The translations under genes and the position numbers were made by a program. A stretch of 64,000 nucleotides of DNA from positions 6,804-70,803 of the forward strand of contig CAVBBP010000003.1 of assembly GCA_963593685.1 (NCBI GenBank), given 5' to 3'. This DNA is from W0P28-013 sp963593685. GTDB taxonomy: Bacteria > Bacteroidota > Bacteroidia > Bacteroidales > Paludibacteraceae. This document shows positions 17,547 to 26,017 of the stretch, one piece after another (the stretch's first letter is position 1; each line of letters begins with the position of its first letter). Under the pieces are notes generated by a model, which saw only the letters and a list, made by a program, of their open reading frames with translations, was not told the DNA's origin and made no database searches.

Positions 17547-18026
17547 ATGAACGGCAACATCAAAAAGACCAATGTGGCGCGGCTGCTCGATGCGCACAAA
17601 ATCGCCTATCGCCTGATTGCATACGACCCTGGCGAGGTGGAGTTGGGTGCGCAGCATGTGGCCGACCAACTGGGCGAACCCATCGAGCGTGTGTTCAAAA
17701 CGCTGGTGCTGAAAGGCGACCGCAACGGTCATTTTGTCTGCGTCGTTCCCGGCAACAAGGAGGTCGATTTGAAACTGGCCGCCAAACTTTCGGGCAACAA
17801 AAGTTGCGACCTCATTCCTGTGAAAGACCTGCTCGGACTCACGGGTTACATTCGTGGCGGCTGCTCGCCCATCGGCATGAAAAAGCATTTTCCCACATTC
17901 CTACACGAGAGTTGCACCGATTTTCCAACGATTTTCGTCAGTGCAGGCATGCGTGGTCTTCAAGTCGAAATCGCCCCAGCGGATTTGCAACACATCACCG
18001 ATGCCACCGTTTGCAGACTTTTTTAA
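17547..18026 (+). CDS. ybaK: YbaK/EbsC-type Cys-tRNA(Pro) deacylase
   Basis: 159 residues with the YbaK fold: VFKTLVLKGD, FVCVVPGNKEVDLKLAAK (with the conserved lysine), and GYIRGGCSPIGMKKHFPTF near the substrate pocket. Family members hydrolyse mischarged tRNA, typically Cys-tRNA(Pro), in trans as a translation quality-control step. It lies 4 bases after the YigZ-family gene, whose namesake is also linked to translation, and followed by a repeat spacer. Confidence 0.92.
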   Translation: MNGNIKKTNVARLLDAHKIAYRLIAYDPGEVELGAQHVADQLGEPIERVFKTLVLKGDRNGHFVCVVPGNKEVDLKLAAKLSGNKSCDLIPVKDLLGLTGYIRGGCSPIGMKKHFPTFLHESCTDFPTIFVSAGMRGLQVEIAPADLQHITDATVCRLF

Positions 18027-18252
18027 TGAGTGAGGAATTAGGAATTAGGAGTGAGGAATTTTTTAGTGAGAAGTGAGCAGTGAGAAGTGAGCAGTGAGGC
18101 GGCGAAGCCGCAATGACAGATTTCAGATTTCAGATTTCAAAATTTCAAATTTCAGAATTTCAAATTGTCGGATTAACCAACTCATCAAATAACCAAATAA
18201 CCAAATAACCAAATCAACGATTCAACGCTTCAACAGTTCAACAATAAAAAAA
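18027..18252. repeat. Intergenic mosaic, module G
   Basis: No gene. 'gtgaggaattaggaattagg' and 'agtgagaagtgagcagtgag' modules, 'atttcagatttcagatttca', then 'aataaccaaataaccaaata' up to the small thioredoxin-like gene. Confidence 0.55.
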
Positions 18253-18486
18253 ATGACCATAAAAGTTCTACTTGAAACGGATTGTTCGGGCTGCAAGGCC
18301 ACGCTCGAAGCCGTGCGTGCAGCGGCGGCCGAAATCGGCGGCATCGAGGTGCTGCCAATAACCGATGTGAAAACCATTCTCGGCTACAAAGTGTGGCGCA
18401 TGCCCGCCATCGTCATTGACGAAAAAGTGGTGTCCGTCGGCAAAAACCTCAACCTCGAACAAGCAAAAAAGTTGATACTTAAATAG
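18253..18486 (+). CDS. Small thioredoxin-fold protein with CSGC motif
   Basis: 77 residues. A CxxC motif (Cys11-Ser-Gly-Cys14) follows the first beta strand (IKVLLETD), and WRMPAIVID resembles the cis-proline loop of thioredoxins. It matches the compact 'redox-active disulfide' (Thioredoxin_3) family. It has no signal peptide and would act in the cytoplasm as a thiol-disulfide or metal-handling protein; partner unknown. It is flanked by repeat spacers on both sides, so it is probably monocistronic. Confidence 0.85.
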   Translation: MTIKVLLETDCSGCKATLEAVRAAAAEIGGIEVLPITDVKTILGYKVWRMPAIVIDEKVVSVGKNLNLEQAKKLILK

Positions 18487-18714
18487 TCGCAAGTCGCAAG
18501 AGAGTTTGAAAGTGTATAAAGTCTATAAAGTGGAAAGTAGGGATGCATCGAGTGCGTCCGAACGCTTCAACGATTAAACGCTTCAACGATAACCAAACAA
18601 CAACGAAACATAGAAACAGCGCGCAGCGCGAGAAACTTAGAAACTATACGAAACAGCGCGTAGCGCAATCTGAAATTCTGAAATCTGAAATTCTGAAATT
18701 AAAAAAAAATTACC
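18487..18714. repeat. Intergenic mosaic, module B variant
   Basis: No gene. 'agtcgcaagtcgcaagag', a variant module B hairpin at 18537-18562 (GTAGGGATGCATCGAGTGCG), 'aaacagcgcgcagcgcgaga' and 'tctgaaattctgaaatctga' modules run up to the transporter gene. Confidence 0.55.
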
Positions 18715-19989
18715 ATGAAAAATCAAAAAACCAACACTTTGGCCATCGCTGTGATGTTTTGCCTGTTCTTTATGATTGCCTTCGTTACGCATTTTGCGGG
18801 TTCGATGGGCGTGATTGTAAAAAACCAGTTCCTTGGCGACAGCAGTAGCGCGAAAGCACTTTCGCAACTCGGCTCGCTTGCCAATTTTATCGCTTACGCC
18901 TGCATGGGTATTCCGGGCGGCCTCATTCTCAAACGCCGCGGCTACAAATTTACGGCACTTTTGGCCGTTTGCATCGGTTTGGTGGGCGTCGCCATTCAGT
19001 GGATTTCGGGTCCAGCCGAGTCGTTTCTTGTCTATGTGATTGGCGCACTCGTTGCTGGATTCTCGATGTGTCTGCTCAATATCGTGGTCAATCCAATGCT
19101 CAACACGCTGGGCGGCGGCGGCAACACAGGCAACCGCTTGATGCAGTTTGGCGGTTCGTGTAACTCTATTGGCGGCACTCTTGCCCCCGTTTTGCTGGGC
19201 TATCTGATTGGTAGCAATTTCGAAAACGCTTCGGTAGGCGATGTGGCACCAGCCATGATTATCGCTATGGTGATTTTTGCGCTTGCAGCGGTCATTATCG
19301 GCTTTACAAAAATTCCAGAACCACACATGGAAACGCCCGAAGAGCGTGCCGCTCGCAAGGCTGGGCGCATTGTCAAAGACGAACACAGCCCACTTTCGTT
19401 CCGCCATTTTGTGTTGGGAGCAGTGGCCATTTTCCTCTACATGGGCTTGGAAATCGGCATTCCAAACACGGCAAATGTCTATTTTTCTGAAATAAAATGG
19501 ATTGGTCCAGCACTCACAGGTGCTATGATTAGCGGCTATTTTCTCTGCATGATGATAGGCCGACTGTGTGGCGGATTGCTTGGCGGCAAAGTGTCGTCGC
19601 GGGCGATGTTGGCGGCCACCGCCTTGCTTGGCATTGTTTTTTGCCTCTGCATTATGTTCTTGCCCGAGTCGATTACGGTTTCGCTGTTTGGCAAAACAAT
19701 TCCGCTGGCACTCGTCTTTGTGATGCTTTGCGGCCTTTGTACCTCCATCATGTGGGGCGCAATTTTCAACCTCGCCACCGAAGGTTTGGGACGCTACACA
19801 GCCACGGCATCGGGCATTTTCATGACTCTCGTTTGCGGCGGCGGCATCATTCCATTTTTGCAAAATTTGCTGGCCGACCACATCGGTTCGTTGCAGAGTT
19901 ACGGACTGCTGGTCGTTTGTATGCTTTACCTTGTCTATTACGCATTTTTTGGCTCAAAAAATGTGAACACCGACATCAAAACTGAATAA
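18715..19989 (+). CDS. MFS sugar permease, FHS (FucP/GlcP-like) type
   Basis: 424 residues with about 12 hydrophobic helices and a central cytoplasmic loop rich in charged residues (about residues 200-225, PHMETPEERAARKAGR). The N-terminal FCLFFMIAFVTHFAGSMGVI and LGSLANFIAYACMGIPGGLI segments fit the fucose/glucose-galactose:H+ symporter branch of the major facilitator superfamily. It should import a hexose or amino sugar across the inner membrane. The ROK kinase gene follows after 28 bases, so uptake and phosphorylation are probably coupled in one operon. The exact sugar is not determinable from sequence alone. Confidence 0.87.
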   Translation: MKNQKTNTLAIAVMFCLFFMIAFVTHFAGSMGVIVKNQFLGDSSSAKALSQLGSLANFIAYACMGIPGGLILKRRGYKFTALLAVCIGLVGVAIQWISGPAESFLVYVIGALVAGFSMCLLNIVVNPMLNTLGGGGNTGNRLMQFGGSCNSIGGTLAPVLLGYLIGSNFENASVGDVAPAMIIAMVIFALAAVIIGFTKIPEPHMETPEERAARKAGRIVKDEHSPLSFRHFVLGAVAIFLYMGLEIGIPNTANVYFSEIKWIGPALTGAMISGYFLCMMIGRLCGGLLGGKVSSRAMLAATALLGIVFCLCIMFLPESITVSLFGKTIPLALVFVMLCGLCTSIMWGAIFNLATEGLGRYTATASGIFMTLVCGGGIIPFLQNLLADHIGSLQSYGLLVVCMLYLVYYAFFGSKNVNTDIKTE

Positions 19990-20017
19990 TTTTCTCACAA
20001 AAAAATAGCGAAATATC

Positions 20018-20980
20018 ATGGAAAAACCTTATGTAGTGGGCATCGACATCGGTGCTACAACCGCCAAAATTGGGCTCGTCGATATGCGCGGCAATGTGCT
20101 GGCGCAAACCGCCATTCGCAGCAACGATACCACTGACGCTCAACAGTTTATCGACAATTTGTGCGACGCTGTGCGCAAAGTTGTGGAGCAAAATTACAGC
20201 CTATCGCAAATTCGCGGCATCGGCATTGGCGCACCCAACGCCAATTTCTACAAAGGCACCATCGAAAACACGGTGAATCTCACTTGGGGCGGTGCAAAAA
20301 TCATTCCGTTTTCGGAGATGATGACGGCGTGTATCGGTCTGCCCGTGCGCATTACCAACGATGCCAACGCCGCCGCAGTGGGCGAAATGACCTACGGCGT
20401 GGCACGCGGCATGAAAAATTTTATCATGATAACGCTCGGCACTGGCGTTGGCTCGGGCATTGTGGTGAACGGCGAAGTGCTGCTCGGCCACGACGGTTTT
20501 GCGGGCGAACTCGGCCATGTTACCATGATTCGCAACAACGGTCGCCTCTGCGGCTGTGGCAAAACGGGCTGCCTCGAAGCCTATGCGTCGGCCACAGGTG
20601 TGGCGCGTACCGCACGCGAACTGCTCGAAACAACCGATCGTCAGAGCCTTTTGCGCAACATTCCGCCCGAGGACATCACCTCGAAAGATGTGTTCGACGC
20701 AGCAAAGCAGGACGATGAACTGGCTTGCGAAATTTTCTCTTTCACAGGCAAAATGCTCGGCGAGGCGTTGGCCGATTTTGTGGCGTTCAGTTCGCCCGAA
20801 GCCATCGTGCTGTTTGGCGGCCTCACCAAGGCTGGCGACCTCATCATGAAACCCGTAGTCGAAAGCATGAACGCTAATGTGATGCCACTTTGGAAAAACA
20901 AAATCAAAGTGCTACTCTCGCAACTAAAAGAATCGGATGCTGCCATACTCGGTGCAAGCGCACTGGCGTGGGAGTTGTAA
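20018..20980 (+). CDS. ROK-family sugar kinase
   Basis: 320 residues. The ATP phosphate loop DIGATTAKIG is at residues 10-19, and the zinc site consists of His167 and Cys178, Cys180 and Cys185 in CGCGKTGC. GTGVGSGIVVNGEVLLG is the second nucleotide-binding motif. There is no N-terminal helix-turn-helix, so it is a kinase (glucokinase or a related hexose or N-acetylhexosamine kinase) and not a ROK repressor. The preceding gene is a sugar permease; together they would import and phosphorylate the sugar. Specificity for glucose is likely but not proven. Confidence 0.9.
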   Translation: MEKPYVVGIDIGATTAKIGLVDMRGNVLAQTAIRSNDTTDAQQFIDNLCDAVRKVVEQNYSLSQIRGIGIGAPNANFYKGTIENTVNLTWGGAKIIPFSEMMTACIGLPVRITNDANAAAVGEMTYGVARGMKNFIMITLGTGVGSGIVVNGEVLLGHDGFAGELGHVTMIRNNGRLCGCGKTGCLEAYASATGVARTARELLETTDRQSLLRNIPPEDITSKDVFDAAKQDDELACEIFSFTGKMLGEALADFVAFSSPEAIVLFGGLTKAGDLIMKPVVESMNANVMPLWKNKIKVLLSQLKESDAAILGASALAWEL

Positions 20981-21308
20981 AGCGGCAAAGCCGCGATTTC
21001 AGATTGTTAGTAGCAAGATATGAGTAGCAAGAAGAGATTTTAAGAAGATAGAACATAGAACATAGACTATGACAACTTGAAACTTGAAGTCCTGAAACTC
21101 TGAATTTCTGAAACTTGAAACACAGAAACAGCGCGCAGCGACGACCAACTGCAGAAAGTTGTGGCGTGCGAAACTTTATGAACTTTATAACTTTATAAAC
21201 TTGATGAACTTCTGATCAACCAATCAACTAATCAACTGATCAACTAATCAACTAATCAACCCAATCTGTAACTCTAAAACTTGAAACAATAAGAAAAACA
21301 AACAAAAT
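20981..21308. repeat. Intergenic mosaic, modules I, F, E
   Basis: 328 bases without a gene: 'agtagcaagatatgagtagc', 'agatagaacatagaacatag', 'cttgaaacttgaagtcctga', 'aactttataactttataaac' and a run of TCAACYNA repeats at 21216-21260 before aspS. No promoter element found. Confidence 0.6.
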
Positions 21309-23063
21309 ATGTACAGAACAGTAACTTGCGGCGAACTGCGCGCCGCCAACGCAGGACAAACGGTAACCCTTGCCGGCTGGGTGCAACGCATCCGCAAAAT
21401 GGGCGGTATGACTTTCATCGACTTGCGCGACCGCTACGGCATTACGCAACTGGCTTTCAATCAGGAGGTTGATGCCGATTTGTGCGACCGTGCCAATCGC
21501 CTCGGACGCGAATTTGTGATACAAGCCACTGGCACGGTGGCCGAGCGTTACAGCAAAAACGCCCACATGCCGACGGGCGACATCGAAATAATTGTCTCGG
21601 CACTGAATGTGCTGAACGAGTCTGCCACGCCGCCATTCACCATCGAGGACGAAACCGACGGCGGCGACGATCTGCGCATGAAATACCGCTACCTCGACCT
21701 GCGCCGCTCGTGCGTGCGCCAAAACCTCGAATTGCGCCACAAAATGGCGTTCGAAGTGCGCCGTTATCTTGATGAACAGGGATTTTTGGAGGTGGAAACG
21801 CCCGTGTTGGTAAATTCTACGCCCGAAGGTGCCCGCGATTTTGTGGTGCCGAGCCGCATGAATCCAGGACAATTCTACGCCCTGCCACAAAGTCCGCAAA
21901 CACTCAAACAACTGCTGATGGTCAGCGGGTTCGACCGCTACTTCCAGATTGTGAAGTGCTTCCGCGACGAAGATCTGCGTGCCGACCGCCAGCCCGAATT
22001 TACGCAAATCGACTGCGAAATGTCGTTCGTCGAGCAGGAAGATATTTTGAATATGTTCGAGGGCATGAGCCGCCATCTGTTCAAGGCCATCAAAGGCATC
22101 GACCTGCCAAAATTGCCGCGCATGACATGGGCTGACGCTATGAAATTCTACGGCAGCGACAAGCCCGACACGCGTTTCGATATGCGTTTTGTGGAACTGA
22201 TGGAGGTGCTGCAAGGCCACGGATTCGGCGTGTTCGACAGCGCAACCTACATCGGCGGCATCTGTGCCAAAGGGGCGGCCGCCTACACACGCAAGCAAAT
22301 CGACCAACTGACCGACTATGTGCGCCGTCCGCAAATTGGCGCGAAAGGCTTGGTTTATGCCCGCATCGAAGCCGATGGCACGGTGAAATCGAGCGTCGAT
22401 AAATTCTACACGCAAGAGGTGCTGCAACAACTCAAAGCCGCCATGAACGCCGAGGTAGGCGACTTGATTCTGATTTTGAGCGGCGACGACGCGATGAAAA
22501 CGCGCAAACAACTCTGCGAATTGCGCCTCGAAATGGGACGCCAACTCGGACTGCGCGACCCGAACAAATACAGTTGCCTCTGGGTGGTCGATTTCCCGAT
22601 GTACGAGTGGAGCGACGAGGAGAACCGCCTGATGGCGATGCACCACCCATTCACTGCGCCCAAACCCGAAGACATTCCGCTGCTCGATACCGATCCAGCC
22701 AGCGTGCGCGCCAACGCCTACGATATGGTGATAAACGGTGTCGAAGTGGGTGGCGGCAGCATCCGCATACACGATGCGAAACTGCAAGAAAAGGTATTCG
22801 AAATTCTCGGATTCACGCCCGAACAGGCACAAACCAAGTTCGGATTCCTGATGAACGCCTTCAAATTTGGTGCGCCTCCTCACGGCGGTTTGGCCTACGG
22901 CCTCGACCGTTTTGTGTCGCTTTTCGCTGGTCTCGACAGCATTCGCGACTGCATCGCCTTCCCCAAAAACAACCAAGGCCGCGATGTGATGCTCGGTGCC
23001 CCCAGCCTCATCGACCAAATCCAACTCGACGAACTGAAACTGAAAGTAGATCTGAAAGAGTAG
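21309..23063 (+). CDS. aspS: Aspartyl-tRNA synthetase
   Basis: 584 residues, bacterial type. An OB-fold anticodon-binding domain (residues 1-110, GWVQRIRKMGGMTFIDLRDR) precedes the class II catalytic core, with FRDEDLRADRQPEFTQID (motif 2) and GLAYGLDRF (motif 3); the bacterial GAD insertion lies at about residues 290-420. It charges tRNA(Asp) with aspartate. The ATG at 21309 follows a repeat spacer. The start gives the usual N-terminus (MYRTVTCGELR). Confidence 0.98.
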   Translation: MYRTVTCGELRAANAGQTVTLAGWVQRIRKMGGMTFIDLRDRYGITQLAFNQEVDADLCDRANRLGREFVIQATGTVAERYSKNAHMPTGDIEIIVSALNVLNESATPPFTIEDETDGGDDLRMKYRYLDLRRSCVRQNLELRHKMAFEVRRYLDEQGFLEVETPVLVNSTPEGARDFVVPSRMNPGQFYALPQSPQTLKQLLMVSGFDRYFQIVKCFRDEDLRADRQPEFTQIDCEMSFVEQEDILNMFEGMSRHLFKAIKGIDLPKLPRMTWADAMKFYGSDKPDTRFDMRFVELMEVLQGHGFGVFDSATYIGGICAKGAAAYTRKQIDQLTDYVRRPQIGAKGLVYARIEADGTVKSSVDKFYTQEVLQQLKAAMNAEVGDLILILSGDDAMKTRKQLCELRLEMGRQLGLRDPNKYSCLWVVDFPMYEWSDEENRLMAMHHPFTAPKPEDIPLLDTDPASVRANAYDMVINGVEVGGGSIRIHDAKLQEKVFEILGFTPEQAQTKFGFLMNAFKFGAPPHGGLAYGLDRFVSLFAGLDSIRDCIAFPKNNQGRDVMLGAPSLIDQIQLDELKLKVDLKE

Positions 23064-23239
23064 CCATGAAATTTTTGAAAGGTTATAGGTTAGAGGTTAT
23101 CGTTTATAGAACATAGATTGTAGGGACGCACCGAGTGCGTCCGAAACGATTCAACGATTCAACAAATAACCAAATTCACAAATCAACAGAAACATAGAAA
23201 CCAAAATTGCGTTAGCAATTTTGAAAACCAACGACTAAA
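23064..23239. repeat. Intergenic mosaic, modules B and A
   Basis: No gene. Module B hairpin at 23120-23143, 'acgattcaacgattcaaca', and a module A variant (AAAATTGC-GTTA-GCAATTTT) at 23203-23222, 17 bases before the sirtuin start. Confidence 0.55.
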
Positions 23240-23938
23240 ATGCCAAAAATCGTAGTTCTCACTGGCGCTGGCATTTCGGCGGAGAGCGGTCTGGGCACTT
23301 TTCGCGACAACGACGGCCTTTGGGCGCGCTACCGCATCGAAGATGTCTGCACGCCCGAAGCGCTGGCACGCAACCGCGCCTTGGTCATCGATTTCTACAA
23401 CCAACGCCGCCGCGAGACGCTGGCTGCACAACCCAATGCGGCGCACCTTGCGCTGAAACGCCTCGAGGAGCAGTTCGAGGTGCATATCGTTACGCAAAAC
23501 ATCGACAATCTGCACGAACGCGCTGGAAGTCAGCATATTACGCACTTGCACGGTGAGATTACCAAACTGCGCAGCAGCCGCAACGAACTGGCTACCGTGC
23601 CGCTCGAAGGGTGGGAGCAACCGCTCGACGCGCGCCACCTCGACGGGTCGCTGCTGCGGCCGTTTATCGTCTTTTTTGGCGAGTCGGTGCCGCTGTTGCC
23701 GCGCGCCATCGAGGAGGTGGAGCAGGCCGACATTTTCATCGTTGTCGGCACTTCGCTGGCGGTCTATCCTGCGGCCTCGCTGGTCTATTATGTGCGCCCG
23801 AGCGTGCCGATTTACTTGGTCGATCCGGGCAATCCCGACACGCACGCCATCACCAATCCGTTCACGCACATTCGGGCGGCGGCTTCGGTGGGCGTGCCGC
23901 AGTTAGTCGATGAACTTTTGCAAAAATACAAGTCTTAA
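23240..23938 (+). CDS. cobB: NAD-dependent protein deacylase (class III sirtuin), zinc-less
   Basis: 232 residues. NAD site GAGISAESGLGTFR, TQNIDN, catalytic His104 in HLHGE, and late GTSLAVYPAASL are present. Tyr53 and Arg56 in DFYNQRR reproduce the YxxR motif of class III sirtuins (CobB, SIRT5), which favours succinyl- or malonyl-lysine as well as acetyl-lysine. The segment from His104 to FFGESVP, where four zinc cysteines normally sit, has no cysteine at all and is shortened. Zinc-less relatives occur elsewhere in Bacteroidota as far as I recall. Expected to act in the cytoplasm on metabolic enzymes. Confidence 0.92.
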   Translation: MPKIVVLTGAGISAESGLGTFRDNDGLWARYRIEDVCTPEALARNRALVIDFYNQRRRETLAAQPNAAHLALKRLEEQFEVHIVTQNIDNLHERAGSQHITHLHGEITKLRSSRNELATVPLEGWEQPLDARHLDGSLLRPFIVFFGESVPLLPRAIEEVEQADIFIVVGTSLAVYPAASLVYYVRPSVPIYLVDPGNPDTHAITNPFTHIRAAASVGVPQLVDELLQKYKS

Positions 23939-23949
23939 TTTGCTGAAAA

Positions 23950-24645
23950 TCAGGCAATTCGACAGTAATTCAATATCGCTTCGGCAATGAGTTGATGCCC
24001 CGCTTCGTTGGGGTGCATGCCATCGGGGCAGTAGTAGTTGCTCAGGTCGCGCTGCTCGAGAAACACGCTACTGATGTCGATGACTGGCACGCGTTGCTCC
24101 ACCGCAATTTTGAACACTTCGAGGTTGTACTGCTCGTGCCAATTCTGAATGTAATTGACATTTTGCCCGATGAACTGCATGATTTTGGCACGGTCGAGTC
24201 CTTGACACACATGGTCGAAAAACAGTTGCCCATCGATGGGCGGCAGCGAGAGCAGCACAGGCCGACCGCCCAGCGCACGCACCTTGCGCACCACCTCGAT
24301 ATAGGTCTGCCGAAACGCCTCGAGCGTTGTGAATGGCTGGTGTTTGCCCTCGGGGTTGGCGGCCACAGCGCGCCAATCGAAGTTGCAGTCGTTGCCGCCG
24401 AACTCCAGTACCACATAGTCGCCTTGCGCTATTTTTGTGCTGTTCATGCTCAGACTTTTCATACCGTTTATAATGGTGCTGCCGAAGCGCGCCAAGTTGT
24501 TGATTGGGAAACCGAATTTGCGCTCGCAGCGCGCTACAAACGAATTGTCGCTCAATTTGTATTTCACCACACCATTGCCAAGCAGTTGTGGGTCGGCCAC
24601 CACACCTTTCATGATTGAGTCGCCGAATGTTAGAATTTTTGCCAT
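23950..24645 (-). CDS. SGNH/GDSL-family hydrolase
   Basis: 231 residues from the ATG at 24645. SGNH blocks: GDS with Ser10 (ILTFGDSIMKG), Gly55 (LARFGSTI), Asn85 (FGGNDCNF) and the Asp208/His211 pair in CPDGMHPNEAGH. It is an esterase or lipase of unknown substrate; no signal peptide is visible, so it is probably cytoplasmic. An open frame continuing to 24885 would pass through the promoter at 24677-24708 and is rejected. It is convergent with the sirtuin gene, with 11 bases between stops. Confidence 0.88.
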   Translation of the reverse strand: MAKILTFGDSIMKGVVADPQLLGNGVVKYKLSDNSFVARCERKFGFPINNLARFGSTIINGMKSLSMNSTKIAQGDYVVLEFGGNDCNFDWRAVAANPEGKHQPFTTLEAFRQTYIEVVRKVRALGGRPVLLSLPPIDGQLFFDHVCQGLDRAKIMQFIGQNVNYIQNWHEQYNLEVFKIAVEQRVPVIDISSVFLEQRDLSNYYCPDGMHPNEAGHQLIAEAILNYCRIA

Positions 24646-24676
24646 AGTTAGAAAAATTTCAGATTGATTTTTGCTG

Positions 24677-24708
24677 CAAAAATAGAGATTTTGCCTACCG
24701 CTTCCAAA
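24677..24708 (-). promoter_or_regulatory. Promoter of the SGNH hydrolase gene
   Basis: Read on the minus strand: TTTG (24705-24708), a 20-base spacer, then TATTTTTG (24677-24684), 31 bases before the ATG. This is a full match to the Bacteroidota TTTG-N19-21-TAnnTTTG promoter. Confidence 0.8.
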
Positions 24709-24849
24709 GAAAAGTGATGTATGGCGAAAAATGACGCAGAAACCTTGTTTTGGTATCGAAAAAGCCATTTTTAGGGACGAAAATCGAAAAATTTTACTTT
24801 CATCACACTTTTTTGGTGACAAAAGTGATAAAATTCGACACTTTTTTCG

Positions 24850-24857
24850 TACCTTTG
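24850..24857 (+). promoter_or_regulatory. -7 element of the LytTR gene
   Basis: TACCTTTG, 33 bases before the ATG at 24891. A convincing TTTG at -33 is not seen. Confidence 0.65.
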
Positions 24858-24890
24858 CAGGGTCAAAATCGAGCAAAAACGACACGCACC

Positions 24891-25742
24891 ATGACTAAAA
24901 TTGCCAACGCCTTCTATTCGTGGAAATTTATTTTCGCTTGGGTGCTCTGCATCACGCTTTGGACGGTGCTTTTCCCAGTTATCTATATGCCCACATTCGG
25001 TTGGCCTTACGAAATTATTTGGGACTCGCACGCCACATTTCGCATCTCGATACTCACCGCCATCGTCTTTGGTGTAACGCTGGTGAGCCGCCTATTGCTC
25101 TATTTCTGCACGCGCCACAACCACCTGACCATCTTCGAACACATCGTTTGGCTGCTGTGCGAACTCATTGTGCTGTGCCTTTTTTGCGACCTGTTTCTCG
25201 CATTGCACGCGCATTGCGGTTATTTCGACCTGCTGCCAAAAATACTGATGTGTGCCTCGCTGTCGCTGGTCATTCCCTACGGCATTTTGTGGCTGGCGGG
25301 CGAAAAAAGCCAAAGTGATACCACGGTAACCGAAAATGCCGCGCTCATTGCCGACCTGAAAGCGGGCGCGGAACATGCAGCCGAAAATGCCGTGCGCTTC
25401 AGCGACAGCAAAGGCAATGTGAAACTCGCCGTCGATACAAACAGCCTGTTTTATATTGCATCGGCGGGAAATTATGTCGATATTTGCTACGAAAATCGTG
25501 GGAAAATGGCGCGTTACAGTCTGCGCAACTCGATGAAAGGCATCGAAGCGGCCTGCGAGGCGAACCAGATAGTGCGCTGCCACCGCTCGTACTACATCAA
25601 TCTGCAAAAAGTGAAACTGATAAAGCACCTCAGCAGCGGTCTTTTCGCCGAACTGAACGCCGACGGCATCGACGATATTCCCATCTCGCCCATCTATTCG
25701 GGCAGGGTAGTGGAACTATTTTCGGCCTTGGCACCGCAGTGA
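24891..25742 (+). CDS. Membrane-anchored LytTR-family transcription regulator
   Basis: 283 residues. Four hydrophobic helices occupy residues about 10-135 (ILTAIVFGVTLVSRLLLYFC and LLCELIVLCLFCDLFLAL among them). A C-terminal LytTR DNA-binding domain covers about 190-283, with FYIASAGNYVDICYENRGK and IVRCHRSYYINLQKVKLIK. It resembles Bacteroidales LytTR proteins in which a membrane sensor and the DNA-binding domain share one chain, with no receiver domain. Signal and targets are unknown. The ATG at 24891 is preferred over an in-frame start at 24750, which would cover the promoter and the divergent gene's control region. Confidence 0.88.
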   Translation: MTKIANAFYSWKFIFAWVLCITLWTVLFPVIYMPTFGWPYEIIWDSHATFRISILTAIVFGVTLVSRLLLYFCTRHNHLTIFEHIVWLLCELIVLCLFCDLFLALHAHCGYFDLLPKILMCASLSLVIPYGILWLAGEKSQSDTTVTENAALIADLKAGAEHAAENAVRFSDSKGNVKLAVDTNSLFYIASAGNYVDICYENRGKMARYSLRNSMKGIEAACEANQIVRCHRSYYINLQKVKLIKHLSSGLFAELNADGIDDIPISPIYSGRVVELFSALAPQ

Positions 25743-26017
25743 CAGAATTTCAAATTTCAGAATTTTTAGTCGCAAGATGTGAGTAGCAAGTCGCAAGACA
25801 AGTGAGGAATGAGGAATTAGGAGTGAGGAATTTTTTAGTTAGAAGTGAGAAGTGGAAAACTAAGACGAAAACTTTTGATTAAGACCAAAGGCCTTTCCCC
25901 CTCTCGGGGGAAACGGGAAAGGGGGCTACAACTAGAAATAAACCTCACAGACTTTCCACAATGCGTTAAACTTATCAACCAATCAACCAATCAACCAATC
26001 AACCAGAAATAAAAAAC
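25743..26017. repeat. Intergenic mosaic, modules I, G, C, E
   Basis: No gene. 'agtcgcaagatgtgagtagc', 'gtgaggaatgaggaattagg', module C at 25889-25932, and 'aaccaatcaaccaatcaacc' at 25975-26004 before dapL. Confidence 0.6.

Noticed and set aside
24646..24885. 80-residue N-terminal extension of the SGNH hydrolase on the minus strand
   Set aside because: It covers a full consensus promoter at 24677-24708, and GDS should lie near the N-terminus.
24750..24890. N-terminal extension of the LytTR regulator
   Set aside because: It overlaps the -7 element at 24850 and the divergent gene's upstream region; the ATG at 24891 gives a sensible membrane protein.
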